In this document: positions 39,639 to 48,615 of the stretch, piece by piece
Layout: each line of letters starts with the position of its first letter
Numbering within the stretch: the first letter of the stretch is position 1
Origin: Streptomyces sp. NBC_01571
Lineage (GTDB): Bacteria; Actinomycetota; Actinomycetes; Streptomycetales; Streptomycetaceae
DNA length: 64,000 bases
Reading direction: 5' to 3'
Assembly (NCBI RefSeq): GCF_026339875.1
Contig: NZ_JAPEPZ010000001.1
Coordinates: 9,114,001-9,178,000 of the forward strand
The notes under the pieces: generated by a model
What the model was told of the DNA's origin: nothing
What the model saw: the letters and a program-made list of their open reading frames with translations, nothing else
Database searches by the model: none
Made by a program: the position numbers and the translations under genes

Positions 39639-41789
39639 GTGACTTCGCAAGCACCCGCACCGAGGCCCGGACTCCGCCGCCTCACCCGCCGTAGTGTCGC
39701 CACCGCCGCCATGGTGGTCGCCGCGGCGACCACGGCCCCCACCGCCTCAGCCTCCGCCTCCGTCCCGCAGGACCACGGCGCGACCGCCTCGTACGACAGC
39801 GGACTCGCCCCGACCCCCTACATGGGCTGGAACACCTACTACGGCCTGGGCGCGCCCACCGAGAAGGAGGTCCGCTCCGTCGCCGACAAGCTGGTCAGCA
39901 GCGGTCTGCGCGACAGCGGCTACGACATCGTCTGGCTCGACGGCGGCTGGCAGGCCGACAACCCGCGCGACGCGCAGGGCCGGTTGGTCGCCAACCCCGA
40001 GCGCTTCCCCTCAGGCATCCCCGCCCTCGTCTCGTACCTGCACCAGCGCGGTCTGCGGGCGGGCATCTACACCGACGCCGGCACCTACGACGGCGGGAAG
40101 AGCTGCGGACTGGGCAGCCGCGGCCACTACGACGCCGACGCGCGGCAGTTCGCCGGCTGGAAGATCGACGCCATCAAGGTCGACTTCCTGTGCGGCATCG
40201 GCGCGAAGCTCGATCCGGGGCCCGCGTACAAGGAACTCAGCGACGCGGTGGCGAAGTCCGGCCGCCGTATGCTGCTGAACCTGTGCAACCCGCTCACGGA
40301 CGACTGGGGCCTGCCGCACACCCCCGAGCAGGACGCCCACAACACGTTCGTGTACGCCCCGGCCATCGCCGACTCCTGGCGCACCGGCACCGACATCGCC
40401 TGGGGCACGCCGACCCCGGGCGAGTGGCCCAACATCCTGCGCAACATGGACGCCAACGCCTGGCACCCCGAGGCACAGGGCCCCGGCCACTGGAACGACC
40501 CCGACTACCTCATCCCCATGCGCCCGATGTCCGACGGGACACCGGAGCTGACCGAGGAGGAGTCCACCACCCAGTTCGTGATGTGGGCCGAGATGGCCTC
40601 CCCGCTCGTCCTCGGCTCCGACCCGCGCACCCTGAACCCCTCGATGCTGGCCACCCTCCGCAACCCGGAGATCATCGCCGTCGACCAGGACCGCCTCGGC
40701 GTCCAGGGCGTCCGGGTCGCCTCCGACGACACCGGCGACGTGTACAGCAAGGTCCTCTCGGGCCGTGGTGAGCGGGCGGTCGTCCTGCTCAACCGGTCCG
40801 ACAAGCCGGCCCAGCGCACCGTGCGCTTCGCCGACACCGCCCTCGGCGGACCCGTCGCCGTGCGCGACCTGCGCACCCGCGCCGACCGCGGCGTCCACAC
40901 CGACTCCTACACGGTCGAAGTCCCCGCCCACGGAACCGCGTTCCTCAAGCTCACCGGCGCGGACGCGCTGCCCGGCGCCGGCCTGGGGGAGCGGACCACC
41001 TCCGACCCCGCGATCGCGCGCTCCGGCGACACCGTGCACACCTTCCTGCGCGGACCCCACGGCTCGCTGGTCCAGCACACGGACACCGGCCGCGGCGCAC
41101 CGCGCACCCGGGACCTCGGCGGTCCGGTGAAGGGCGGCATCCTCGGCCAGCCCGCCGTCCACGCCTCCGCCGACGGACGGATCGACGTGTTCGTGCGCGG
41201 CGCCGACTCCCGTGCCTACCGGCGGATCTACGCGGGCGGCCACTGGGGTGACTGGCAGAGCCTCGGCGGACGGCTCGGCGACGCGCCGTCGGTGGCGTTC
41301 ACCGACCCCGCCCACTGGACGCTCGTCGCCCGGGACGGCGAGGGCCGGATCGTACAGCGCGGCCCGTCCACCGGCTGGACCTCGCTCGGCACCCCCGACG
41401 GCCGTGTGACGTACGGCAGGCCGTCCGCGGCGGCCGACTCCACCGGCCGGGTCCACGTCGCCGTACGGACCGCGTCGGACGACATCTGGACCCTCTCCCG
41501 GGACGCCTCGGGCCAGTGGTCGGACTGGAGCGCGCTCGGCGGCACGGTCAGCGGCAGCCCCACCCTCGTCACCGTGGGGGACCAGGTGCTCCTGTACGCG
41601 CGAGCCGGTGACTACACCCTCTGGCAGCAGCGGTACGAGGCGGGCTCCTGGCAGGGCTGGTCGAAGCGGCAGGAGTTCCCCAGCGCCGCGTTCGACGGAG
41701 CGCTCGGAGCCGTCGCTGGTGCGAACGGGACGGTCGACGCGGTCTACCGCGGACTCGACGGCACCGCGCACCGCACCGCGTTCAAGTAG
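39639..41789 (+). CDS. Secreted GH27 alpha-galactosidase with C-terminal propeller-like domain
   Basis: A 716-residue exported enzyme. Residues 1-42 are the signal (RRLTRRSVATAAMVV). The GH27 barrel (~55-345) has YMGWNTYYGLG, nucleophile Asp182 in AIKVDFLCG and the acid/base in HWNDPDYL. A beta-domain (~350-445) follows. The last ~270 residues carry repeats such as GGHWGDWQSLGG and ASGQWSDWSALGG, resembling the PLL-like/DUF346 propeller often used for carbohydrate binding. GTG 39639 has GGGAG ahead. It would release galactose from galactomannan or raffinose-type oligosaccharides outside the cell, feeding the importer encoded next. Confidence 0.88.
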   Translation: MTSQAPAPRPGLRRLTRRSVATAAMVVAAATTAPTASASASVPQDHGATASYDSGLAPTPYMGWNTYYGLGAPTEKEVRSVADKLVSSGLRDSGYDIVWLDGGWQADNPRDAQGRLVANPERFPSGIPALVSYLHQRGLRAGIYTDAGTYDGGKSCGLGSRGHYDADARQFAGWKIDAIKVDFLCGIGAKLDPGPAYKELSDAVAKSGRRMLLNLCNPLTDDWGLPHTPEQDAHNTFVYAPAIADSWRTGTDIAWGTPTPGEWPNILRNMDANAWHPEAQGPGHWNDPDYLIPMRPMSDGTPELTEEESTTQFVMWAEMASPLVLGSDPRTLNPSMLATLRNPEIIAVDQDRLGVQGVRVASDDTGDVYSKVLSGRGERAVVLLNRSDKPAQRTVRFADTALGGPVAVRDLRTRADRGVHTDSYTVEVPAHGTAFLKLTGADALPGAGLGERTTSDPAIARSGDTVHTFLRGPHGSLVQHTDTGRGAPRTRDLGGPVKGGILGQPAVHASADGRIDVFVRGADSRAYRRIYAGGHWGDWQSLGGRLGDAPSVAFTDPAHWTLVARDGEGRIVQRGPSTGWTSLGTPDGRVTYGRPSAAADSTGRVHVAVRTASDDIWTLSRDASGQWSDWSALGGTVSGSPTLVTVGDQVLLYARAGDYTLWQQRYEAGSWQGWSKRQEFPSAAFDGALGAVAGANGTVDAVYRGLDGTAHRTAFK

Positions 41790-41824
41790 ATCAGCCAACC
41801 GTCCTGACCTCGCAGGAGCCTTCC

Positions 41825-43108
41825 ATGACCCACTCACAGACCAGCCGCCGGCGCTTCCTCGCCGGAGCCGGCGCGGCCGGAACCGCGGCGTTGCTCAGCG
41901 GTTGCGTGACCTCCACCTCGTCCTCGTCCAAGACCTCCTCCAAGGGCGCGGTCTCCCTGCAGTCCAACCTCTCCGCACCGCAGGCCAAGGCCGCGATGCA
42001 GGACCTGGTCGCCGCCTACAAGAAGAAGGGCGGCGTCGACCTCAACACCGTCGCCGCCGAGACGTTCCGGACCCAGCTGCCGACGTACCTCACCTCCGCC
42101 AACCCGCCGGACGTCTACACCTGGTACCCCGGCTCGGTCGCGGACGCGTACGCCCGCAAGAACCTCCTGCTCGGACTGGACGAGGTGTGGACCTCGCCCG
42201 ACCTGCAGCGCTACTCCAAGGCACTGCACACGCTGTGCACCTCCAGCGGCGGCAAGAAGGTCTTCGTGCCGACCACCTACTACTGGTGGGGCATGTTCTA
42301 CCGCAAGTCCAACTTCGCGAAGTGGGGCGTGACTCCGCCCACCGACTGGGACGGCTTCCTCGACCTGTGCGACAAGCTCAAGTCCAAGGGCGTCGCCCCG
42401 ATCGGCCTCGGCGCGGGCGGCAACACCGCCTGGGTCGCCTCCGCCTGGTTCGACTACCTCGACATCCGCATCAACGGCGCCCAGTACCATCGCGAACTCC
42501 TCGCCGGCAAGCACCGCTTCGACGACCCGGAGGTCCACAAGGTCTTCGACCGCTGGAAGGAGGTCCTCCCGTACTTCGACCCGAACGGCACCGCCGTCGC
42601 CTTCCAGGACGCCACCACCGCCCTGCTCAACGGCCGTTCGGGAATGATGCTGATCGGTACGTTCTTCGCCGACGCGGCACCGAAGGACGCCCTGGACGAC
42701 ATCGACTTCTTCCGCTTCCCCGTCATCGACCCCAAGATCCCGCTCGCCGAAGAGGCGCCCACCGACGGGTACTTCGCCAGCGCCCGCTCCGGCCACCGCG
42801 AGCAGGTCTTCGACCTGCTGCGTTTCCTGGCCGGCGCCGAGGCCCAGGAGATCTACCTCAAGGGCTCCTCCGGCACCGCACTCCCGTGCCACCCCGACGC
42901 CAAGGACACCGGCACCCCGCTGGTGACCAAGGGCCGCAAGCACGTCGCGGAGGCCGCCGAGGTCACCCAGTTCTTCAACCGTGACTCCAGCGACGCCCTT
43001 CAGCCCACCGCCGACACCGCCCTGACCAAGTTCATCGCCAAACCCAAGGAGATCAACAGCATCCTCACGGACTGGCAGCGCGACGCCCAGAAGATCTGGG
43101 GAGCGTGA
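41825..43108 (+). CDS. Sugar ABC transporter substrate-binding lipoprotein
   Basis: A 427-residue family 1 solute-binding protein. The N-terminus is a Tat lipoprotein signal (SRRRFLAGAGAAGTAALL, lipobox LLSGC with Cys at ~26). The body has ANPPDVYTWYPGS, a Trp-rich hinge loop (YYWWGMFYRKSNF) that likely stacks on sugar rings, and a late QEIYLKGSSGTALPCH. It follows the GH27 gene by 35 bp with GGAG before the ATG. Two permeases follow, so it is the receptor of a galactoside importer. No ATPase gene is linked, consistent with the shared MsiK ATPase of streptomycetes. Confidence 0.88.
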   Translation: MTHSQTSRRRFLAGAGAAGTAALLSGCVTSTSSSSKTSSKGAVSLQSNLSAPQAKAAMQDLVAAYKKKGGVDLNTVAAETFRTQLPTYLTSANPPDVYTWYPGSVADAYARKNLLLGLDEVWTSPDLQRYSKALHTLCTSSGGKKVFVPTTYYWWGMFYRKSNFAKWGVTPPTDWDGFLDLCDKLKSKGVAPIGLGAGGNTAWVASAWFDYLDIRINGAQYHRELLAGKHRFDDPEVHKVFDRWKEVLPYFDPNGTAVAFQDATTALLNGRSGMMLIGTFFADAAPKDALDDIDFFRFPVIDPKIPLAEEAPTDGYFASARSGHREQVFDLLRFLAGAEAQEIYLKGSSGTALPCHPDAKDTGTPLVTKGRKHVAEAAEVTQFFNRDSSDALQPTADTALTKFIAKPKEINSILTDWQRDAQKIWGA

Positions 43109-43109
43109 C

Positions 43110-44048
43110 GTGGCCGTCCTCACCACGGCCGCCCGCAAGACGACCCCGGTCCCGACGCCGCCCCGCGGCCGAAGGGCCGGGGGCCCGCGCCGCACCCCTC
43201 CACTGGTCCTGGCGTTCGTCCTCGTCCCGCTGCTCGTCGAGGCACTCTGGGTCTTCTGGCCGGCCCTGCAGGGCTTCTACCTGGCGCTCACCAGCTGGGA
43301 CGGGGTCTCCGCACCGCGCTTCGTCGGCCTCGCCAATTTCCGGGAGATGATGCACGACGACGTCTTCCGCACCGCGGCCGTCGACACCGTACTGTGGCTG
43401 CTGCTCTTCGGCGGACTGTCCGCGCTGCTCGGCCTCGGCACCGCCCTGCTGCTCCAGCAGGAACGCCGCGGCGTGGGCTTCTACCGCGCCGCCCTGTTCC
43501 TGCCGGTGGTGTTCTCCCTGGTCGCCACCGCCCTCGTCTGGCAGGCGATCTACCAGCCCGACGGCGTCCTCAACCAGCTCCTCCAGTCGGTCGGCCTCGG
43601 CAGCCTGCGGCACGCCTGGCTCGCCGACCAGGACACCGCCCTGTACGCCGTCATCGTGCCCGCCCTGTGGCGCCAGATCGGCTACGTCATGGTGCTCTAC
43701 CTGGCCGGACTCAAGGGCATCGATCCGGCCCTGTACGAAGCGGCCAAGGTCGACGGTGCCGGACGCTGGCAGGCCTTCCGCCATGTGACGCTTCCCCAAC
43801 TCCGCAGCGTCAACGCGGTGGTCCTGTCCGTCATCGTCATCGACTCACTGCGCTCCTTCGACGTGGTGTGGTCCCTCACCCGCGGCGGCCCCTACCACTC
43901 CTCGGAACTGCTGAGCACCTACATGTACTCCGCCGCCTTCCAGTCCCTGCGACTCGGCTACGGCTCCGCCCTGGCCGTCGTCATCTTCGTGCTGGCCTTC
44001 GGTGTGATCGCCTCCTACCTCGTGCGCGCCTTCCGGGAGGCGGACTGA
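43110..44048 (+). CDS. Sugar ABC transporter permease (MalF-like)
   Basis: A 312-residue integral membrane protein with six or so helices. The cytoplasmic EAA loop is YEAAKVDGAGRWQAFRHVTLPQL. GTG 43110 follows GGGAG by 8 bases and lies 1 base after the binding-protein stop. The N-terminus is basic (RGRRAGGPRR). It pairs with the next gene, whose ATG overlaps this stop (TGATG), to form the channel of the galactoside importer. Confidence 0.88.
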   Translation: MAVLTTAARKTTPVPTPPRGRRAGGPRRTPPLVLAFVLVPLLVEALWVFWPALQGFYLALTSWDGVSAPRFVGLANFREMMHDDVFRTAAVDTVLWLLLFGGLSALLGLGTALLLQQERRGVGFYRAALFLPVVFSLVATALVWQAIYQPDGVLNQLLQSVGLGSLRHAWLADQDTALYAVIVPALWRQIGYVMVLYLAGLKGIDPALYEAAKVDGAGRWQAFRHVTLPQLRSVNAVVLSVIVIDSLRSFDVVWSLTRGGPYHSSELLSTYMYSAAFQSLRLGYGSALAVVIFVLAFGVIASYLVRAFREAD

Positions 44049-44905
44049 TGACGACCTCGCACAGCTCCGACGCCGCCCTGCGCCGGCGCCGCCTGTCCAC
44101 CGCCGGATTCCACGCCGGTGCCGGGGTCCTGTCCCTGCTGTGGCTGCTGCCGATCCTCCTGGTCCTCGTCACCAGCCTGCGGTCCTTCGACGACATCGCC
44201 GCGCACGGGCTGGGCAGTTGGCCCCGGTCCTTCACCCTCGGCAACTTCCGGCAGGCCTGGGTCGACGGCGGCCAGCAGCGCGCCCTCATCAACAGCCTGC
44301 TCGTGACCGTCCCCTGCGTCGTGGTGACCCTCGCACTGGCCGCGATGGCCGCGTTCGGGCTCAGCCGCTACGAGATGCCCTTCCGCCGCTCGCTGCTCCT
44401 GCTCATGCTCGGCGGCAACCTGCTGCCCCCGCAGATCCTGCTGATCCCGGTCTCCAAACTCAGCGAACTCATGGGCGTGTACGACACCCTGCCCGCGCTG
44501 ATCGGTGTGCAGATCGGTTTCGGCGTCGGCTTCTACGTCTTCGTGCTGCACGGCTTCATGCGGTCCATCCCCGTCGAGATCCAACAGGCGGCGGTCGTCG
44601 ACGGCGCCGGTCCCTGGCAGATCTTCTGGCGGATCATCCTCCCCCTCACCCGGCCCGCCCTCGCCGCGCTCAGCGCCCTGTCCTTCACCTGGATCTTCAA
44701 CGACCTGCTGTGGGCGATCACCGTCCTGCGCAGCGACACCAAGATGCCCATCACCGCGGCCCTCATCGGACTCCAGGGGCAGTACGTGTCCATGTGGAAC
44801 GTGATCGCCGCCGGCTCCGTCATCGCCGCCGCCCCGACGGTGGCCGTCTTCCTCCGTTTCCAGCGCCACTTCGTGGCCGGACTCAACCTCGGAGCAGTGA
44901 AGTGA
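44048..44905 (+). CDS. Sugar ABC transporter permease (MalG-like)
   Basis: A 285-residue permease with about six helices (SLLWLLPILLVLVTSL first). The EAA loop reads QQAAVVDGAGPWQIFWRIILPL. It ends FQRHFVAGLNLGAVK, as MalG-type permeases do. Starts at ATG 44048, overlapping the MalF-like stop by one base, and its stop overlaps the GH36 start by GTGA, so import and intracellular cleavage are translationally coupled. Confidence 0.88.
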   Translation: MTTSHSSDAALRRRRLSTAGFHAGAGVLSLLWLLPILLVLVTSLRSFDDIAAHGLGSWPRSFTLGNFRQAWVDGGQQRALINSLLVTVPCVVVTLALAAMAAFGLSRYEMPFRRSLLLLMLGGNLLPPQILLIPVSKLSELMGVYDTLPALIGVQIGFGVGFYVFVLHGFMRSIPVEIQQAAVVDGAGPWQIFWRIILPLTRPALAALSALSFTWIFNDLLWAITVLRSDTKMPITAALIGLQGQYVSMWNVIAAGSVIAAAPTVAVFLRFQRHFVAGLNLGAVK

Positions 44906-47007
44906 CACCGTACGACCGCTGGACCCTGCGCACCGAGAACACCAGCTACACCGTGCGGCTGTCGCCGGACGGACCCTGGGCCGAACTGGACGCCTGGGGC
45001 CCGCACGGAGCCGAGGACGGGCCCTCCGCCCTCGACTGGTCGCACCGCACCCACTTCGTCACCCCGGCCGACGCCGCCCCCGCCGAGTATCTGCCGCACG
45101 GACAGCGGCCCTTCACCGGTGCCGACCTCATCGCAGGCCGCCCCGGACAGGAACGCGGCGTCCGGTGGGAATTCACCGGAGCGCAGGAGGGCACCGGCAC
45201 TCTCCGGCTGACCTTCACCGACGACCTCCTCGGCCTGCGCACCACCCTGTGCTACGCCGTCGTACCGGGCACCGACGTCCTGCACCGCTGGACCGAACTC
45301 ACCTGCACCGGCACGGAGGAGCTGCGCCTGGAGCGCTTCGACTCCGGCGCCGTCAACGTGCCGGTCACCTCCGGCGCCCGGCTCACCTACCTCACCGGCC
45401 AGTGGTCGCAGGAGTTCCAGCACACCGAACTCGCCCTCACCCGGGGCACCTTCACCATGGGCAGCACCCAGGGCACTCCCGGGCACGCCTACGCGCCCTG
45501 GCTCGCCGTCCAGGACCTCGCCGCGAACGACGCGCCCGCCTACGGCGTCGCCCTGGAGTGGGCCGGCAACTGGCACATCACCACGGAGGCCGAACCCGGC
45601 GGCGCCGTCCGGGTCCGCGCCGGACGCGTGCCGCACGAGGGCGCCGTCCTCCTCGCCCCCGGCGCGACACTCACCACGCCACGTCTCGCCTGCGCGTTCA
45701 GCGCGGACGGGCTCGACGGCCTCTCCCGTGTCTGGCACCGCTACGAGCGCCACCTCACCGGAGAGCGACTGCACCGCCCCCGCAAGGTCCTCTACAACTC
45801 GTGGGAGGCGACCGGCTTCGACGTCGACGCGGCCGGGCAGCTCGAACTCGCCAAGTCCGCCGCCGACCTGGGCGTAGAGCTGTTCGTCGTGGACGACGGC
45901 TGGTTCACCGGCCGCGCGGACGACACCGCCGGCCTCGGCGACTGGTATCCCGATCCGGCCGCCTTCCCGGGGGGCTTCGACCGGTTCGTCGAGGACGTCC
46001 GCGCGCTCGGCATGGACTTCGGCCTGTGGATCGAGCCCGAGGCCGTCAGCCCCGGCAGCCGGCTGCTGGCCGAACACCCCGACTGGGCCTACCGGATCGA
46101 CGGCCGCCCGGCCCGCCTGGTCCGCAACCAGCTGCTCCTGGACCTCGGCCGCGCGGACGTGCAGGACTTCGTCGTCGCCACCCTGGACCGACTGCTCACC
46201 GAGCACCGGATCGACTACCTCAAGTGGGACATGAACCGGCCGCCCACCGAACGCGGCCGCCCCGGCCCCACCCCCGCCGAACGCCTCGACCTGGACGCCG
46301 CCCACGTCCACGGATACCTGCGCGTCCTCGACCACCTGCGCACCGCCCATCCCCACGTGACCGTCGAGGGCTGCGCGGGCGGCGGAGGGCGGATCGACCA
46401 CACGACCCTCGCCCGCACCGACGTCGTCTGGCCCAGCGACAACACCGCGCCCCTGGACCGGCTCGCCATCCAGTACGGCTTCCTGCACGCCCACGCCCCG
46501 CACGTGATGAGCTCCTGGGTCACCGACGCCCCCGGAATCTTCGACCCCCGCCCGCGCAGCCTCGCCTTCCGCTTCGTCACCGCGATGTGCGGCGTCCTCG
46601 GCATCGGCGCCGACCTGCGCACCTGGTCCCCGGAGCAACGCGCCGAGGCCGCCGGATGGATCGCCCGCTACAAGGACGTACGGGACGTGATCCACCACGG
46701 TGAGACCCACCTGCTCGGCAGCCCGGACGACGCCACCTGCGGAGTCCAGTACGACGGCGCGGACGGCCGGACCGTCGTCGCGGCCCTGAACACCGGCCGC
46801 CTGGACGGCGCCCCCCTGGTGCCGGGCCGACCCGCCCGACTGCGCCCGCGCGGCCTCGATCCGGAGGCCCGCTACCGCGACGAGGACTCCGGCACGACCT
46901 ACGGCGGCGCCCACCTCCTGCACTACGGACTGCCGTTCGCCTGGACCGCCGGTCACGACGCCGAACTGGTCGTGCTGACCCGCCACCCGGGCCGGCGACC
47001 GGCGTAG
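44902..47007 (+). CDS. GH36 alpha-galactosidase, intracellular
   Basis: A 701-residue cytoplasmic enzyme without signal. The N-terminal ~290 residues are a beta-sandwich; the barrel has VLYNSWEATGFDVD, FVVDDGWFTGR, the nucleophile Asp443 in DYLKWDMNR and acid/base Asp513 in VWPSDNTAPLDR, both typical of GH36. GTG 44902 overlaps the permease stop and has GGAG 7 bases upstream. It would hydrolyse imported alpha-galactosides to free galactose, complementing the secreted GH27. A GGGCACG hairpin follows before the SDR gene. Confidence 0.9.
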   Translation: MTPYDRWTLRTENTSYTVRLSPDGPWAELDAWGPHGAEDGPSALDWSHRTHFVTPADAAPAEYLPHGQRPFTGADLIAGRPGQERGVRWEFTGAQEGTGTLRLTFTDDLLGLRTTLCYAVVPGTDVLHRWTELTCTGTEELRLERFDSGAVNVPVTSGARLTYLTGQWSQEFQHTELALTRGTFTMGSTQGTPGHAYAPWLAVQDLAANDAPAYGVALEWAGNWHITTEAEPGGAVRVRAGRVPHEGAVLLAPGATLTTPRLACAFSADGLDGLSRVWHRYERHLTGERLHRPRKVLYNSWEATGFDVDAAGQLELAKSAADLGVELFVVDDGWFTGRADDTAGLGDWYPDPAAFPGGFDRFVEDVRALGMDFGLWIEPEAVSPGSRLLAEHPDWAYRIDGRPARLVRNQLLLDLGRADVQDFVVATLDRLLTEHRIDYLKWDMNRPPTERGRPGPTPAERLDLDAAHVHGYLRVLDHLRTAHPHVTVEGCAGGGGRIDHTTLARTDVVWPSDNTAPLDRLAIQYGFLHAHAPHVMSSWVTDAPGIFDPRPRSLAFRFVTAMCGVLGIGADLRTWSPEQRAEAAGWIARYKDVRDVIHHGETHLLGSPDDATCGVQYDGADGRTVVAALNTGRLDGAPLVPGRPARLRPRGLDPEARYRDEDSGTTYGGAHLLHYGLPFAWTAGHDAELVVLTRHPGRRPA

Positions 47008-47028
47008 GTTCGACCCACCCCGCCCCGT

Positions 47029-47047
47029 GGGCACGCATTCCGTGCCC
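47029..47047 (+). promoter_or_regulatory. Short perfect hairpin between GH36 and SDR genes
   Basis: GGGCACG (47029-47035), loop CATTC, CGTGCCC (47041-47047), 26 bp before the SDR ATG. Could adjust mRNA stability within the operon or be an operator. Confidence 0.4.
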
Positions 47048-47072
47048 GACCCCGAAGGAGCCGTAACCCACG

Positions 47073-47846
47073 ATGGACCAGCCCGTACGAGACGGCGGTG
47101 CCCGCTTCACCGGCCGCACGGCCGTGGTCACCGGGGCCGCCTCCGGCATCGGAGCCGCCACCGCCGCCCGCCTCGCCCAGGAGGGAGCCGCGGTCGTGCT
47201 CGTCGACATCGACGAGGAGCGGGGCCGTGGCGAGGCGGAACGGATCACCGACGACGGCGGCCGGGCCCGCTTCGTCACGGCGGACGTCGCCGCGGAGGAC
47301 GACTGGCACCGCGTCATCGCCGCCGCCCACTCCTTCGGACCGGTCGACGTCCTGGTCAGCAACGCCTACACCGTCGACGTCCACCCCGCCCACGAACTCT
47401 CCCTCGCCTCCTGGCGCCGCCAGCTCGACGTCAACCTCACCGCGGGCTTCCTCGGGGTCCGTGCCGTCCTGCCCGACCTGCGCGACCGGGGCGGCGCTGT
47501 CGTCCTCACCTCGTCCGTCCACGCCCACAAGGGCATCCCGGGGCATCCCGCCTACGCCGCGTCCAAGGGCGCCCTGCTGTCCCTGTGCGGCCAGCTCGCC
47601 GTGGAGTACGGGCCCGAGGTCCGCGTCAACGCCGTCCTGCCGGGACCGATCCTCACGGCCGCCTGGGACCGGGTGCCGCCCGAGGACCGTGAACGCAGCG
47701 TCGCCGAGACGGCGGCCCGCCGGTTCGGCACCCCCGCGGAAGTGGCCGCGGCCATCGCGTTCCTCGGCTCCGACGAGGCCTCCTACATCACCGGGTCGCA
47801 CCTGCTCGTCGACGGCGGCTGGAGCGTCCTGAAGGCCTCCGCATGA
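47073..47846 (+). CDS. SDR oxidoreductase, likely D-galactose 1-dehydrogenase
   Basis: A 257-residue short-chain dehydrogenase. The cofactor motif is TGAASGIGAAT (~19-29), followed by acidic LVDID which favours NAD+. NAY replaces the usual NNAG/NAG. Catalytic Tyr161 and Lys165 are in PAYAASKG, the Ser is in LTSSVHAH. ATG 47073 has AAGGAG upstream. By position in an operon with galactonate dehydratase, aldolase, lactonase and kinase it is the best candidate for galactose oxidation to galactonolactone; other polyol or sugar substrates are possible. Confidence 0.83.
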   Translation: MDQPVRDGGARFTGRTAVVTGAASGIGAATAARLAQEGAAVVLVDIDEERGRGEAERITDDGGRARFVTADVAAEDDWHRVIAAAHSFGPVDVLVSNAYTVDVHPAHELSLASWRRQLDVNLTAGFLGVRAVLPDLRDRGGAVVLTSSVHAHKGIPGHPAYAASKGALLSLCGQLAVEYGPEVRVNAVLPGPILTAAWDRVPPEDRERSVAETAARRFGTPAEVAAAIAFLGSDEASYITGSHLLVDGGWSVLKASA

Positions 47847-47877
47847 CCGCACCCCGACCATCGAAAGGCTGTACGAC

Positions 47878-48615
47878 ATGACGCCCTACGCCCGCCGCGG
47901 CGTGCACGGTCAGACCGTGGAGTTCCTCGCCCGCCGCATCCTCGGCGGCGAGATCCCCGAGGGGGCCACGCTCGACCTCGTGGCGCTGCAGCGTGAGCTG
48001 GACGTCAGCCTCACCGCGCTGCGCGAGTCCCTCAAGGTCCTCGCCGCCAAGGGCATGGTCGACGCCCGGCAGAAACGCGGCACGTTCGTGCGCGCCCGCT
48101 CCGACTGGAACCTGCTCGACGCCGACGTGCTGCGCTGGCAGATCCAGGGCGCCGGTTCCACCGAGGCCGACCTCGGCCTGCTGCGCAACCTCGCCGAAGT
48201 ACGCGCCATCGTCGAACCGGCCGCCGTCCGGCTGGCCGCCGAGCGCCGCACCGACGCCGACCTCGCCGCCCTGGAGGACGCCCTGACGGCGATGGGGGAG
48301 CACGGTACCGGCGCCGCCCACGCCGTCGAGTCCGACCTCGCCTTCCACCGTGCCCTGCTCGCCGCGACCCACAACGAACTCCTGGAGCGCATGGAGGTCG
48401 TGATCGAGTCGGGACTCGCCCACCGCGACCGCATCGTGCACAGCGCCCCGCACAGCGAGGACCCCGTACCCGCCCACCGCGCCGTCCTGGACGCCGTACG
48501 CGACCGGGACCCGCGGGCCGCCGAGGCGGCCATGCGCGCCCTGCTCGACCAGGCCGGACGCGACCTGGACCGGATCGGCGGGCCCGACGACCCGAAAGGC
48601 ACCGGTGGCCGGTGA
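47878..48615 (+). CDS. GntR/FadR-type regulator (FCD domain), DgoR-like
   Basis: A 245-residue regulator. The winged helix (~10-75) has LDLVALQRELDVSLTALRES and KGMVDARQKRGTFVR. The FCD ligand domain (~95-230) has VEPAAVRLAAERRTDADL, an FHRALLAATHNELL helix and HRAVLDAVRDRDPRAAE, giving Asp/His metal ligands. FCD regulators of this type (for example DgoR) sense galactonate-pathway sugar acids. ATG 47878 follows GAAAGG. Its stop overlaps the dehydratase start, placing it inside the operon it likely represses. Confidence 0.86.
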   Translation: MTPYARRGVHGQTVEFLARRILGGEIPEGATLDLVALQRELDVSLTALRESLKVLAAKGMVDARQKRGTFVRARSDWNLLDADVLRWQIQGAGSTEADLGLLRNLAEVRAIVEPAAVRLAAERRTDADLAALEDALTAMGEHGTGAAHAVESDLAFHRALLAATHNELLERMEVVIESGLAHRDRIVHSAPHSEDPVPAHRAVLDAVRDRDPRAAEAAMRALLDQAGRDLDRIGGPDDPKGTGGR